A stretch of DNA of 35,995 nt from CAZYZQ01 sp964652075 (lineage in GTDB: Bacteria > Bacillota > Clostridia > Oscillospirales > Oscillospiraceae), in contig CAZYZQ010000003.1 of assembly GCA_964652075.1 (NCBI GenBank), positions 1 to 35,995 of the forward strand, read 5' to 3'. The notes below the pieces were generated by a model. That model ran no database searches, was not told the origin of the DNA, and saw nothing but the letters and a program-made list of their open reading frames with translations. Positions 7,274 through 14,774 of the stretch are shown here, in pieces (position 1 is the stretch's first letter; each line of letters begins with the position of its first letter). A program made the position numbers and the translations under genes.

Positions 7274-8749
7274 GTGAAAAAACAGACCTCGAAACCGGCG
7301 CAGCCCGAGCACATCTCGGATGCACGGACGCTGGGCGTGCCAAAGATGCTGCTGCTCGGCGTACAGCACCTGTTCGCCATGTTCGGCGCAACCATCCTGG
7401 TGCCGATTCTCGTCATGGGCTACTTCCAGAAGGCCTGCGGCGAGCCGCTGACGCAGGGCGTGACGGTCGCCGTCACCCTGTTCTGCGCGGGCGTCGGCAC
7501 GCTGCTGTTCCACGTGTGCAGCAAGCTGCAGGTACCGGCCTTCCTCGGCTCGTCCTTCGCCTTCCTTGGCGGCTTCTACACCGTGGCGAACCTCAACACC
7601 GGCATGTACGCCGCCATGTCCGCCAACGACAAGGTGGCCTACGCCTGCGGCGGCGTTGTCATCGCGGGCGCGCTGTACCTCGTGCTGGCGCTCATCATCA
7701 AGCTGGTCGGCGTCAAGCGTGTCATGCGCTTCCTGCCCCCGGTCGTCACCGGCCCGATCATCATCTGCATCGGCCTGTCGCTGGCAGGCTCCGCCGTGTC
7801 CAACGCCTCCTCGAACTGGCTGCTCGCGGTCATCGCACTGGCGGTCATCGTGATCTTCAACATCTGGGGCAAGGGCATGTTCAAGATCATCCCGATCCTG
7901 ATGGGCGTTGTCATTTCCTATGCCTTCGCGCTGATTTTCACATGGATCTTCAACGCGACGGACAGCACCTTCCTGCAGCACATGCTCGGCGCCAAGAGCA
8001 CGCTGGAGGACGGCACCGTCGTCTATACCGCCGTGCTTGCCTTCGACAGCATCAAGACCTCCTCATGGGTCGGCCTGCCGAAGTTCCAGCTGTGCAAGTT
8101 TGACCTCACCGCGATCCTCGTCATGGCGCCGATCGCGATTGCGTCCATGATGGAGCACATCGGCGACATGTCCGCCATCTCCGCCACCGTCGGCAAGAAC
8201 TTCATCGAGAAGCCGGGCCTGCACCGCACCCTGGTCGGTGACGGTCTGGCCACCGCACTGGCGGGCGCCATCGGCGGCCCGGCCAACACGACCTACGGCG
8301 AGAACACCGGCGTTCTGGAGCTGTCCGGCGTCCATGACCCGCGCGTGATCCGTCTGGCGGCCATCTTCGCCATCATCCTCTCGTTCATCCCGAAGTTCTC
8401 CGCGGTCATCTCCACGATGCCCACCGCCATCATCGGCGGCGTCAGCTTCATGCTCTACGGCATGATCTCCGCCATCGGCGTGCGCAACGTTGTGGAAAAC
8501 CGCGTCGACCTGACCCGCTCCCGCAACCTGATTATCGCGGGCGTCATCTTCGTCTGCGCACTGGGCTTCTCCAGCGGCCTGACCTTCACGATTGGCGACA
8601 CCTCCATCACGCTGACCGCGCTGGCCATCGCGGCCATCGCAGGCATCGTCCTGAACGCCATCCTGCCGGGCAACGACTATGAGTTCGGCTCCAGCGAAGG
8701 CGGCGACGAAAACCGCGGCATCCACATCGGCGGCGGGAAGAAAAAGTAA
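7274..8749 (+). CDS. uraA: Uracil permease (NCS2 family)
   Basis: A 491-aa nucleobase/cation symporter-2 protein with 14 predicted membrane segments. The beginning LGVQHLFAMFGATILVP and the motif NTTYGENTG (Glu343) are those of UraA-type uracil:H+ symporters; xanthine transport cannot be excluded. I chose GTG 7274 because AAAGGAGAG lies 8-9 nt before it; an in-frame ATG at 7250 has no good site, and a further in-frame ATG at 7205 lies in the leader hairpin. It is a single gene with its own promoter and a strong terminator. The downstream, opposite-strand genes encode a molybdenum hydroxylase, so nucleobase use may be a local theme (inference). Confidence 0.93.
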   Translation: MKKQTSKPAQPEHISDARTLGVPKMLLLGVQHLFAMFGATILVPILVMGYFQKACGEPLTQGVTVAVTLFCAGVGTLLFHVCSKLQVPAFLGSSFAFLGGFYTVANLNTGMYAAMSANDKVAYACGGVVIAGALYLVLALIIKLVGVKRVMRFLPPVVTGPIIICIGLSLAGSAVSNASSNWLLAVIALAVIVIFNIWGKGMFKIIPILMGVVISYAFALIFTWIFNATDSTFLQHMLGAKSTLEDGTVVYTAVLAFDSIKTSSWVGLPKFQLCKFDLTAILVMAPIAIASMMEHIGDMSAISATVGKNFIEKPGLHRTLVGDGLATALAGAIGGPANTTYGENTGVLELSGVHDPRVIRLAAIFAIILSFIPKFSAVISTMPTAIIGGVSFMLYGMISAIGVRNVVENRVDLTRSRNLIIAGVIFVCALGFSSGLTFTIGDTSITLTALAIAAIAGIVLNAILPGNDYEFGSSEGGDENRGIHIGGGKKK

Positions 8750-8762
8750 AATTTCCGCAGCA

Positions 8763-8797
8763 AACGGCGGCACACAATGTGTGCCGCCGTTTTTTAT
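8763..8797 (+). terminator. Terminator of uraA, overlapping the mocA-like stop
   Basis: A perfect 13-bp stem, AACGGCGGCACAC (8763-8775) with its complement at 8779-8791, a 3-nt loop, and T6 (8790-8795). It ends over the stop codon of the convergent gene at 8794-8796. Confidence 0.93.
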
Positions 8798-9366
8798 CGT
8801 TCTGTTTGCAGCGTCCTTCGCAGCGCGTCCAGCGCCTGCGGGGTGTCGGCGTCGAGGAATTCCTCCGGCGCGGCTTCCAGCGCAAGCACGTCCTCCCGGC
8901 CGCGCAGCAGGCGCTTTCCGCCGCGGTCGCCCGTGAGCGTGCGCAGTTCCGACCGAAGCGCAGGCGGGAACAGGCAAGGGCTGCGCCATTGCCCGTGCAG
9001 CGATGCCGCCACGGGACAGCCCGTCTCTTCATAGGCCCGTACCATGCGCAAAAGCGTCTCAGGCCGCAGCAGCGGCTGGTCGCCGGGCAGGAACAGCAGC
9101 GCGCTGCCCGCCTGCGCCGCCGCCTCGGCCAGCCGGATGGAGCCGGAAATACCCGCCTCCGGCGTGGGATTGTCCACAACCTGATAGCCAAGCGCACGAC
9201 AGAGCGCCGCCACGGCGGGATCATGGCACACCGCGATACGCGGCGAAATCGCCTGCCCCGCCTCCAACGCCCACCGGACGAGCGGCCGCCCCCGCAGCTC
9301 GAGCAGGAGCTTATTTGCGCCCATGCGCGTGCTTTTCCCGGCGCAGAGGACAACGAGCGTCGTCAT
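8794..9366 (-). CDS. mocA: MobA/MocA-like molybdenum cofactor nucleotidyltransferase
   Basis: A 190-aa NTP-transferase. The N-terminal glycosyltransferase-A type signature LCAGKSTRMGANKLLLEL (residues 7-24) and the metal-binding FLPGDQPLL are typical of MocA/MobA proteins, which add CMP or GMP to molybdopterin. Its ATG overlaps the stop of the molybdenum hydroxylase large subunit by 4 nt (ATGA). This context favours cytidylyltransferase activity (MCD form, used by the xanthine dehydrogenase family) over GMP transfer; that is inference. It is the last gene of the operon and ends convergently at the uraA terminator. Confidence 0.85.
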   Translation of the reverse strand: MTTLVVLCAGKSTRMGANKLLLELRGRPLVRWALEAGQAISPRIAVCHDPAVAALCRALGYQVVDNPTPEAGISGSIRLAEAAAQAGSALLFLPGDQPLLRPETLLRMVRAYEETGCPVAASLHGQWRSPCLFPPALRSELRTLTGDRGGKRLLRGREDVLALEAAPEEFLDADTPQALDALRRTLQTER

Positions 9367-11648
9367 TGTGCTTTCTTCCGCAGCGCCATACAGATTTTCT
9401 CCGCCGTGATCGGCAGCGTGCGCAGGCGCACGCCGACGGCGTTGTCGATGGCGTTCGCAATGGCCGGGGCCGGCGTGTCGATGACGATCTCACCGATCGA
9501 CTTGGCACCGAACGGCCCCGCAGGCTCGAAGCTCGGGCGGAATTCCACGCGGATCGGGCCGGTATCGCGGCGGGTCGGAATGTGGTAGGTCAGGAAGTTC
9601 GCCGTCACATTCTTGCCCTTTTCCGTGAAGTCCACGCCCTCAAACAGCGTCATGCCGATGGCCTGCGCGATGCCGCCCTCGGTCTGGACGCGGGCGAGGT
9701 TCTCATTGATGACCGTGCCGCAGTCAACCGTGGCGGCGTAGTCGAGCATCGTGACCTTCCCCGTCTCCGGGTCCAGCTCGATCAGCGCCGCACCCGCCAT
9801 AAACGGCGGGGGCGAATATTTATAGGAGTTGGAGGCCGTAGCCGTCAGGGCCAGACTCGTGCCGCACTGGCTGCGCAGGCCCAACTCCTCGAGCGTCATC
9901 TTTTTCTCGCTCGTCTCGTCGTAGATGCAGTCCTCGGCCAGCTGAAGCGTGGACACATCGCAGCCAAGCGCCTCGGCGGCGGCGTCCAGCAGCTTTTTGC
10001 GCAGCGCCTCACAGGCGCGCACGCAGGCCGTGCCGGTGACGAAGGTCGTCGAGGATGCGTAGGAGCCGGAGTCATACGGCGAGGAGTCCGTGTCCACGCC
10101 GTGTACCATGACCCGGGAAATGTCGCAGTCCATGCTCTCCGCGACCATCTGGGCCAGAATCGTATCGCAGCCTGTGCCCATGTCGGAGCAGCCGACCTCG
10201 AGCCGGTAGTAGCCGAAATCCGTCAGTGAAACCGTAACAGAGCCGACGTCCACGCCGGAGATGCCCGAGCCCTGCATGGCCAGCGCCATGCCTACGGCGC
10301 GGATCTTGCCGTCCGGCATCACGCGGCGCGGGTAGTATTCCCGCCAGCCGATGCGCTCCAGCACGTCGGAGACGCACTGATCCAGCGTGCAGCTCGCGCA
10401 CGGCTCGCCGTAATAGGCGGGCATGATCTGGCCCTGCTGCACCAGATTCTGCTGCCGAAGCAGCGCCGGATCGACGCCCATCCTGTGCGCCAGCTCGTCC
10501 ACCGCGGACTCCACCGCGAAGATGCCCTGCGTTGCGCCGTAGCCCCGGTACGCGCCGGAGGACTGGTGATTGGAATAGACCACGTCGTATGTAAAGCGGA
10601 ACGCCTCGAGCTTACCGTAAAGCGGAATGGATTTATGTCCGCTCAGCGTGACGGTCGTCGGGCCGTGCTCGCCGTAGGCGCCGGTGTCAGAGAGGGTGTG
10701 CAGGTCAACCGCGCGAATATGGCCGTCGCGGTTCGCGCCGATGCGGACATGCATCGTCATCGGGTGCCGGGGCGAACCGGCGATCATGCACTCCTCGCGC
10801 GTGAACACGAGCTTCGCGGGCCGCCCGGTCTTCCACGTCACAAAGGCCGGATAGACCTCCGAGACGGCTGTCTGCTTTGCGCCGAAGCCGCCGCCGATGC
10901 GGGGCTTGAGCACACGCACCTGCGACTTGGGGATGCCCAGCGCGTTTGACACAATGCGCCGGACATGGAACGGGATCTGCGTCGACGAGGTCACCTTCAG
11001 ACGGCCGTAGGGATCCAGTTCACAGAACGTTGTGAACGGCTCCATCATGCACTGCTGCGCCGCCTGCGTCTCATAGACGGCCTCAACTGTATAGTCGCAG
11101 CTTGCCAGCACCGCATCCACGTCGCCACCCTCGTCCACGCCGTGCGTGACGAGATTCCGCTTCGGGTCGCCGCCCGAGGGCGCGGGCGCGTTCCAGCCGG
11201 GTTCCGGGTGGATCACGATGGGATTGTCGAGCGACTGGTGGTAGTCCAGCACCGGCTCGAGCACCTCATACTCCACTTTAATCATGCGCATGGCACGCGA
11301 GACGGCCTCCTCAGTCTCGCCCGCCACAATGGCGACCGGGTCGCCGACGAAGCGCACCAGCTCATCAAGTACGCGGCGGTCGTGGGGACTCAGCTCCGGC
11401 GCGGTTTGCCCGGCCTGCGTATAATAGCAGTCCGGCGCGTCAAAGTGGGAAAACACCGCAACCATGCCGGGCACCTTCATTGCAGCGGCGCTGTTGACCG
11501 ATTTTACCCGCGCAAAGGCGTGCGGCGAGCGCAGGAGCCTGACAATCAGGCAGTCGGCGGGGGCCAGATCATCGGCGTAGACCGGCTTGCCGGTGACAAG
11601 CTGCATCGCGTCGATCTTGCGCACCCGCTTGGAGATGTAACGGCTCAT
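9363..11648 (-). CDS. xdhA: Molybdenum hydroxylase large subunit (xanthine dehydrogenase family, Mo-binding)
   Basis: A 761-aa Mo-molybdopterin subunit, the usual size. Features in order: N-terminal aldehyde oxidase/xanthine dehydrogenase hammerhead domain (VTGKPVYADDLAPADCL); IGGGFGAKQ near residue 255; GAYRGYG near 363; a C-terminal GAKSIGE near 715 bearing the catalytic base Glu. It works with the FeS and FAD subunits to hydroxylate purines or other N-heterocycles in the cytoplasm. The substrate cannot be assigned with certainty; nicotinate, hypoxanthine and xanthine are all possible for clostridial members. AAAGGAGGG precedes ATG 11648, which overlaps the FeS gene stop by 4 nt. Its stop overlaps the mocA-like start. 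Confidence 0.93.
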   Translation of the reverse strand: MSRYISKRVRKIDAMQLVTGKPVYADDLAPADCLIVRLLRSPHAFARVKSVNSAAAMKVPGMVAVFSHFDAPDCYYTQAGQTAPELSPHDRRVLDELVRFVGDPVAIVAGETEEAVSRAMRMIKVEYEVLEPVLDYHQSLDNPIVIHPEPGWNAPAPSGGDPKRNLVTHGVDEGGDVDAVLASCDYTVEAVYETQAAQQCMMEPFTTFCELDPYGRLKVTSSTQIPFHVRRIVSNALGIPKSQVRVLKPRIGGGFGAKQTAVSEVYPAFVTWKTGRPAKLVFTREECMIAGSPRHPMTMHVRIGANRDGHIRAVDLHTLSDTGAYGEHGPTTVTLSGHKSIPLYGKLEAFRFTYDVVYSNHQSSGAYRGYGATQGIFAVESAVDELAHRMGVDPALLRQQNLVQQGQIMPAYYGEPCASCTLDQCVSDVLERIGWREYYPRRVMPDGKIRAVGMALAMQGSGISGVDVGSVTVSLTDFGYYRLEVGCSDMGTGCDTILAQMVAESMDCDISRVMVHGVDTDSSPYDSGSYASSTTFVTGTACVRACEALRKKLLDAAAEALGCDVSTLQLAEDCIYDETSEKKMTLEELGLRSQCGTSLALTATASNSYKYSPPPFMAGAALIELDPETGKVTMLDYAATVDCGTVINENLARVQTEGGIAQAIGMTLFEGVDFTEKGKNVTANFLTYHIPTRRDTGPIRVEFRPSFEPAGPFGAKSIGEIVIDTPAPAIANAIDNAVGVRLRTLPITAEKICMALRKKAQ

Positions 11649-12109
11649 TGTCCGCCCTCCTTTCGGCTGTCTAAAAATCTGCGGATGGCGCGCGTCTGGG
11701 ACTGGTAGCCCGTGCAGCGGCAGAGGTTGCCCATGAGAAAGTCCATGATCTCCTCGTCCGTCGGGTCGTCCAGCTCGCGCGTCATCGCGATAACATTCAT
11801 AATAAAGCCCGGGTTGCAGAAGCCGCACTGCTCGCCGCCCTCGTCGGCCAGGAATGCGCCGAAGGCCGCGGCCTCGTCCTGCAAGCCCTCAAGCGTCCAG
11901 ATGGCAGCGCCGTCCGCCCGCGCTGCGGGAACGGCGCAGGACAGAACGGGCTTGTCGTTCATGAGTACGGTACACAGCCCGCAGTTCGTTGTCTCGCAGC
12001 CGCATTTGACGCTCTTGCAGCCCACACTGCGCAGCAGCCGCAGCAGCGGCAGATCCGGCGCGACCTCATCCTGACGCCGCGCGCCGTTTAACGTCCATGT
12101 GATCTTCAT
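11645..12109 (-). CDS. xdhC: 2Fe-2S subunit of the molybdenum hydroxylase
   Basis: A 154-aa iron-sulfur subunit. The plant-ferredoxin-type cluster is bound by Cys38, Cys43, Cys46 and Cys58 (CGCETTNCGLC then SC). The second cluster, nearest the molybdenum site, is in QCGFCNPGF and GNLCRCTGYQ. It carries electrons from the Mo centre to FAD. The ATG at 12109 overlaps the FAD-subunit stop by 4 nt; the reading frame continues upstream but that part is an off-frame shadow of the FAD gene. The length is normal for CoxS/XdhC proteins. Confidence 0.95.
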   Translation of the reverse strand: MKITWTLNGARRQDEVAPDLPLLRLLRSVGCKSVKCGCETTNCGLCTVLMNDKPVLSCAVPAARADGAAIWTLEGLQDEAAAFGAFLADEGGEQCGFCNPGFIMNVIAMTRELDDPTDEEIMDFLMGNLCRCTGYQSQTRAIRRFLDSRKEGGQ

Positions 12110-12861
12110 GCCAACGCCTCCATGCAGCGCCGCACCAGCGCGCGGCAGAGAATCTTTCGATATGCGCCGCTCGCGCGGCTGTTCGAGCCGAAGGAGAACG
12201 CCTCCGCCGCCCGATCCGGCAGCGAAGAATCCCACGGCAGAATCTGCGCCTTGGCCAGCACCGGGCGCGCGCCCACCGCCACGCGGGCAGTGCCGTCCGG
12301 CAGCTTCGCCACCGCGCAGGTCAAAAGCGGCAGATCCGACGCTGTTGTACGCTCCGCGCGGATGGCAACCGGAACGGCCGGCTTGGGGATCTCCACAGCC
12401 AGCAGCACGTCCTTCTCCGCGCGCGGCAGCGCGGCAAATTGCGTAAGCGGCATCTCTCCGCGCGCACACAGCACCGCGCGCGCATCGAGCGCAAGCAGCA
12501 GCGTCCAGATATCCGAAAAGCCGAAGCGCCCCCAGATACTGCCGCCCACCGTGGCCAGATTGCGGAACTGGACGCCCACAATCCCGCACACACAGTCGCG
12601 CATCGCGCCGCCAAAGGCCGCGTTCAGCGCGGCGTTCGTCTCAAACGCACGCAGCGTCGTCATCGCGCCGATCCGGAAGGACGTCTCCGTCTCCTCAATC
12701 TCATGGCCAACGCAGGCGGACAGATCAACGGCGCAGGGCACCTTCCGCGTCCCCAGCCGCAGCCACCCGCCGCCGCCCAGCAGGACAGTCCCGCGCTTTT
12801 TGGCAAGCTCCAGCGCCTGCTCCGGTGTGGCAGGCTTTTCATAGCGGTCAAATTGCAGCAT
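12106..12861 (-). CDS. xdhB: FAD-binding subunit of the molybdenum hydroxylase
   Basis: A 251-aa CoxM/XdhB-type protein that holds FAD and passes electrons to NAD or another acceptor. LLGGGGWLRLG near residue 25 and NLATVGGSIWGRFGFSD (TVGGSI...SD motif) bind FAD. It is somewhat shorter than the common 270-300 aa. The start is ATG 12861 with AAAGGAG 11 nt upstream; an in-frame ATG pair at 12891 lies over the -10 box and is unlikely. It is the first gene of the xdhB-xdhC-xdhA-mocA operon with its own promoter at 12890-12918. Confidence 0.9.
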   Translation of the reverse strand: MLQFDRYEKPATPEQALELAKKRGTVLLGGGGWLRLGTRKVPCAVDLSACVGHEIEETETSFRIGAMTTLRAFETNAALNAAFGGAMRDCVCGIVGVQFRNLATVGGSIWGRFGFSDIWTLLLALDARAVLCARGEMPLTQFAALPRAEKDVLLAVEIPKPAVPVAIRAERTTASDLPLLTCAVAKLPDGTARVAVGARPVLAKAQILPWDSSLPDRAAEAFSFGSNSRASGAYRKILCRALVRRCMEALA

Positions 12862-12889
12862 TCCGGCATCCGCTCCTTTCTGTTCTCTC

Positions 12890-12918
12890 ATCATATCGGG
12901 TTTCGTCAAAAAATGCAA
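12890..12918 (-). promoter_or_regulatory. Promoter of the molybdenum hydroxylase operon
   Basis: Minus-strand -35 TTGCAT (12913-12918), exactly 17 nt, -10 TATGAT (12890-12895). It lies between the HAD gene stop (12932) and the FAD subunit start (12861). Confidence 0.7.
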
Positions 12919-12931
12919 GCCCTGCCTGTGT

Positions 12932-13558
12932 TCAGAACAGGGATAGCAGCTCCTCCGGTCTGGCCACAAGATGCGCCGCGCCCGCTGCGCGCAGTTCCGC
13001 TTCGCTGCCGTAGCCGTAGGTCACGCCGACGGCGGCAAGGCCGCACTGCGCCGCGCCCTCGATATCATAGCAGCGGTCGCCGATCATCACGGCGTCTTTC
13101 AGGCCGTTTTCAGCCATGCAGTGGCGGATGACGTCGGCCTTGTGGACGCGGCGGCCATCCAGCTCGCTGCCCGCGACGTAAAGAAAATACGGCCGCAGCC
13201 CAAAATGCGTCAGAATCTGCTCCGAAAATACCGTGGGCTTGCTCGTCGCGACAAAGAGCCGATGCCCGCGCGATTGCAGCGCGCGCAGCGTCTCGGGGAT
13301 GCCGGGATAGACCCTGTTTTCATACAGGCCCTTCACGGAAAAATATTCCCGGTAGTGCTCGACCGCTTCGACCGCCTGCGGCTCCGAAAAGCCGTAAAAC
13401 CGGCAAAAGGACTCCGCCAGCGGCGGCCCGATAAAGGGGTTGAGCACACTGCGGTCCGGCACTTCAATGCCATAGTAGCGCAGGGCGTGTGCGACGGATT
13501 TCGTGATGCCCTCCTGCGGGTCTGTCAACGTGCCGTCCAGGTCAAAGAGCAGGTTCAT
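12932..13558 (-). CDS. HAD family hydrolase (phosphoglycolate phosphatase/pyrophosphatase-like)
   Basis: A 208-aa haloacid dehalogenase-fold phosphatase of the Gph/PpaX type. Motif I is FDLDGTLTD (nucleophile Asp6, acid Asp8), motif II is VATSKP, and motif III/IV is MIGDRCYDIEGA. An alpha-helical cap lies between residues 15 and 80. It probably removes phosphate from a small metabolite; the substrate is unknown. Start ATG 13558 follows GAGGAG by 7 nt and overlaps the end of the GIY-YIG gene by 17 nt, so the two are co-transcribed. Confidence 0.9.
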   Translation of the reverse strand: MNLLFDLDGTLTDPQEGITKSVAHALRYYGIEVPDRSVLNPFIGPPLAESFCRFYGFSEPQAVEAVEHYREYFSVKGLYENRVYPGIPETLRALQSRGHRLFVATSKPTVFSEQILTHFGLRPYFLYVAGSELDGRRVHKADVIRHCMAENGLKDAVMIGDRCYDIEGAAQCGLAAVGVTYGYGSEAELRAAGAAHLVARPEELLSLF

Positions 13559-13802
13559 ATGGATTCTCCTCAATTAGTTGCAGTTTTTCGCGGCGCGTCA
13601 GCCGCTTGATGGCCGCCTCGCGGCGCATCGCCGCCTCCTTTGTGTCGAACGTCTCGTAATAGACCAGCTCAACGGGCTGATGCGCGCGCGTATATTTCGC
13701 GCCATTGCCGGTCTGGTGTGCACGCAGGCGGTTTTGCAGATTGTTCGTCCAGCCGCAGTAGAGGCTCCCATCGCCGCAGCGGAGCAGATAGGTGTAATTC
13801 AT
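13542..13802 (-). CDS. GIY-YIG domain protein (UPF0213/YhbQ-like)
   Basis: An 86-aa single-domain GIY-YIG protein: YTYLLRCGDGSLYCGWT carries the degenerate GIY...YIG motif (here TYL...YCG), followed by RLRAHQTGNGAKYTR and the conserved Glu region. Small stand-alone members are common in Firmicutes and resemble structure-specific endonucleases; their role is not firmly known. Start ATG 13802 has GGGAGGG about 4 nt upstream. The frame is open upstream through a terminator-like hairpin, so a longer leader-fused product is formally possible. Confidence 0.88.
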   Translation of the reverse strand: MNYTYLLRCGDGSLYCGWTNNLQNRLRAHQTGNGAKYTRAHQPVELVYYETFDTKEAAMRREAAIKRLTRREKLQLIEENPYEPAL

Positions 13803-13818
13803 ACGTCCCTCCCGGCAT

Positions 13819-13849
13819 AAAAAAAGCGGATACGGCAGCGCCGCATCCG
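13819..13849 (-). terminator. Leader hairpin with T7 upstream of the GIY-YIG gene (possible attenuator)
   Basis: On the minus strand CGGATGCGGC (13849-13840) pairs with GCCGTATCCG (13836-13827) across a 3-nt loop with one G-U pair, followed by GC and seven T (13825-13819). It lies between the predicted promoter (13885-13913) and the start codon at 13802. A second small hairpin (GCGGG/CCCGC, 13857-13874) precedes it and could compete only weakly. Confidence 0.65.
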
Positions 13850-13884
13850 TCCGGCTGCGGGTATAAAAGCCCGCCGACATTTTC

Positions 13885-13913
13885 ATTATACACCTTCTGT
13901 CAAGCCCCGTCCA
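13885..13913 (-). promoter_or_regulatory. Promoter for the GIY-YIG/HAD genes
   Basis: Minus-strand perfect -10 TATAAT (13885-13890), 17-nt spacer, -35 TGGACG (13908-13913; four of six consensus bases). A TTGACA also occurs but only 7 nt from the -10, so it is not the partner. Confidence 0.6.
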
Positions 13914-13960
13914 GCGGTAAACTGCACGAAACTTTTTTTGTTGTTTGTGCACGATTACTA

Positions 13961-13989
13961 TTTACAAAGTGCCTTCCCTGGTGTATATT
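13961..13989 (+). promoter_or_regulatory. Strong promoter of the repeat-module RNA
   Basis: -35 TTTACA (13961-13966), exactly 17 nt, -10 TATATT (13984-13989); each box matches five of six consensus bases. The expected start is near 13996, opening an A-rich leader of about 40 nt. Confidence 0.8.
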
Positions 13990-14038
13990 ATAGACACAAA
14001 GAACAAGAGACAAAAACAAAAGAAACTCTTAAAAAAAC

Positions 14039-14304
14039 AGGAGGTACAGGCCAGTGAAGTAAGACAGCACAAGTTCCTGCGGAAACGGTGGAGCTTGGAA
14101 GACACCCCCGCAAAAACCTAACACGACAGGAGCTAGAATCCGGTGATCTGAACAAGCACGAGATCCTACGGAAACGATGGAGATCGGAAGACCTGAAACC
14201 CTTCAACTTCACGGACAGGAGCCAGAATCCAGTGATTTAGAACAGCACGAAATCCTGCGGAAACGATGGAAATCGGAAGACCTGTAAAAACGTAAACCAC
14301 GGAT
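14039..14304 (+). repeat. Three tandem 88-89 nt repeats with a GAAA-tetraloop hairpin
   Basis: Units 14039-14127, 14128-14216 and 14217-14304. Each starts AGGAG, has a two-codon ORF, then AGCAC, a hairpin around CGGAAACG (14080-14087, 14169-14176, 14258-14265) and GGAAGAC (14097, 14186, 14275). The hairpin has an outer stem (CAA/TTG or CGA/TCG), a variable 2x2 block, TCC/GGA, a 2x2 mismatch, then CG closing a GAAA loop. The variable block is paired in unit 1 and mismatched in units 2 and 3, while the flanking stems are kept. Confidence 0.75.
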
Positions 14305-14378
14305 AGGAGCCAGAATCCAATGTACTAGTCCAAATAGTCTCAGAGCAATCTGAATGATATCTCTAAGAACAGCGAAAA

Positions 14379-14509
14379 GGATTTGATTCCAATGGAAGTT
14401 GCAGACGTCACCTGACAACAGAATACAATATCTCTGGAAGGGATTTGATTCCAATGTATGACCTACATCTCCCCAGCAAAGCCGAGGATGAAGGGATTTG
14501 ATTCCAATG
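14379..14509 (+). repeat. Three identical 16-nt initiation-like boxes
   Basis: GGATTTGATTCCAATG occurs exactly at 14379-14394, 14441-14456 and 14494-14509, ending each time in an ATG. A diverged copy (GGACTTCATTACAATG) is at 14609-14624, and the related AGGAGCCAGAATCCAATG form starts at 14305. The spacing of 62 and 53 nt is irregular. Confidence 0.85.
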
Positions 14510-14774
14510 ATTCAGGAGATTCGCGAAACCCCATAAATCGTGACGAGCGCAAAACTTCAATGACCCGCCAATGTTCTGGATAAAGAACTTCAGATAGATC
14601 ATACGGAAGGACTTCATTACAATGAAAGCGGAGGATACGACACCGATCTGGTAATCAAAATTCCGAAGAATCGAGGTACAGGCCAGCAGAAATGTAAAGT
14701 TGAACCGGTTTAGCCGACAGAAAAACAACAACAAATGAAAGGATAGATACAGGTGCGTAGTCCAAACGATCAGT

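Noticed and set aside
13896..13904. TTGACA near 13896-13902 as the -35 of the GIY-YIG promoter
   Set aside because: It is only 7 nt from the TATAAT box, too close to act as its -35.
14379..14509. CRISPR-like short repeats (GGATTTGATTCCAATG three times)
   Set aside because: The repeats are only 16 nt, the spacing is irregular (62 and 53 nt), related copies are diverged, each ends in an ATG, and no cas gene is present. They fit the module structure of the RNA better.
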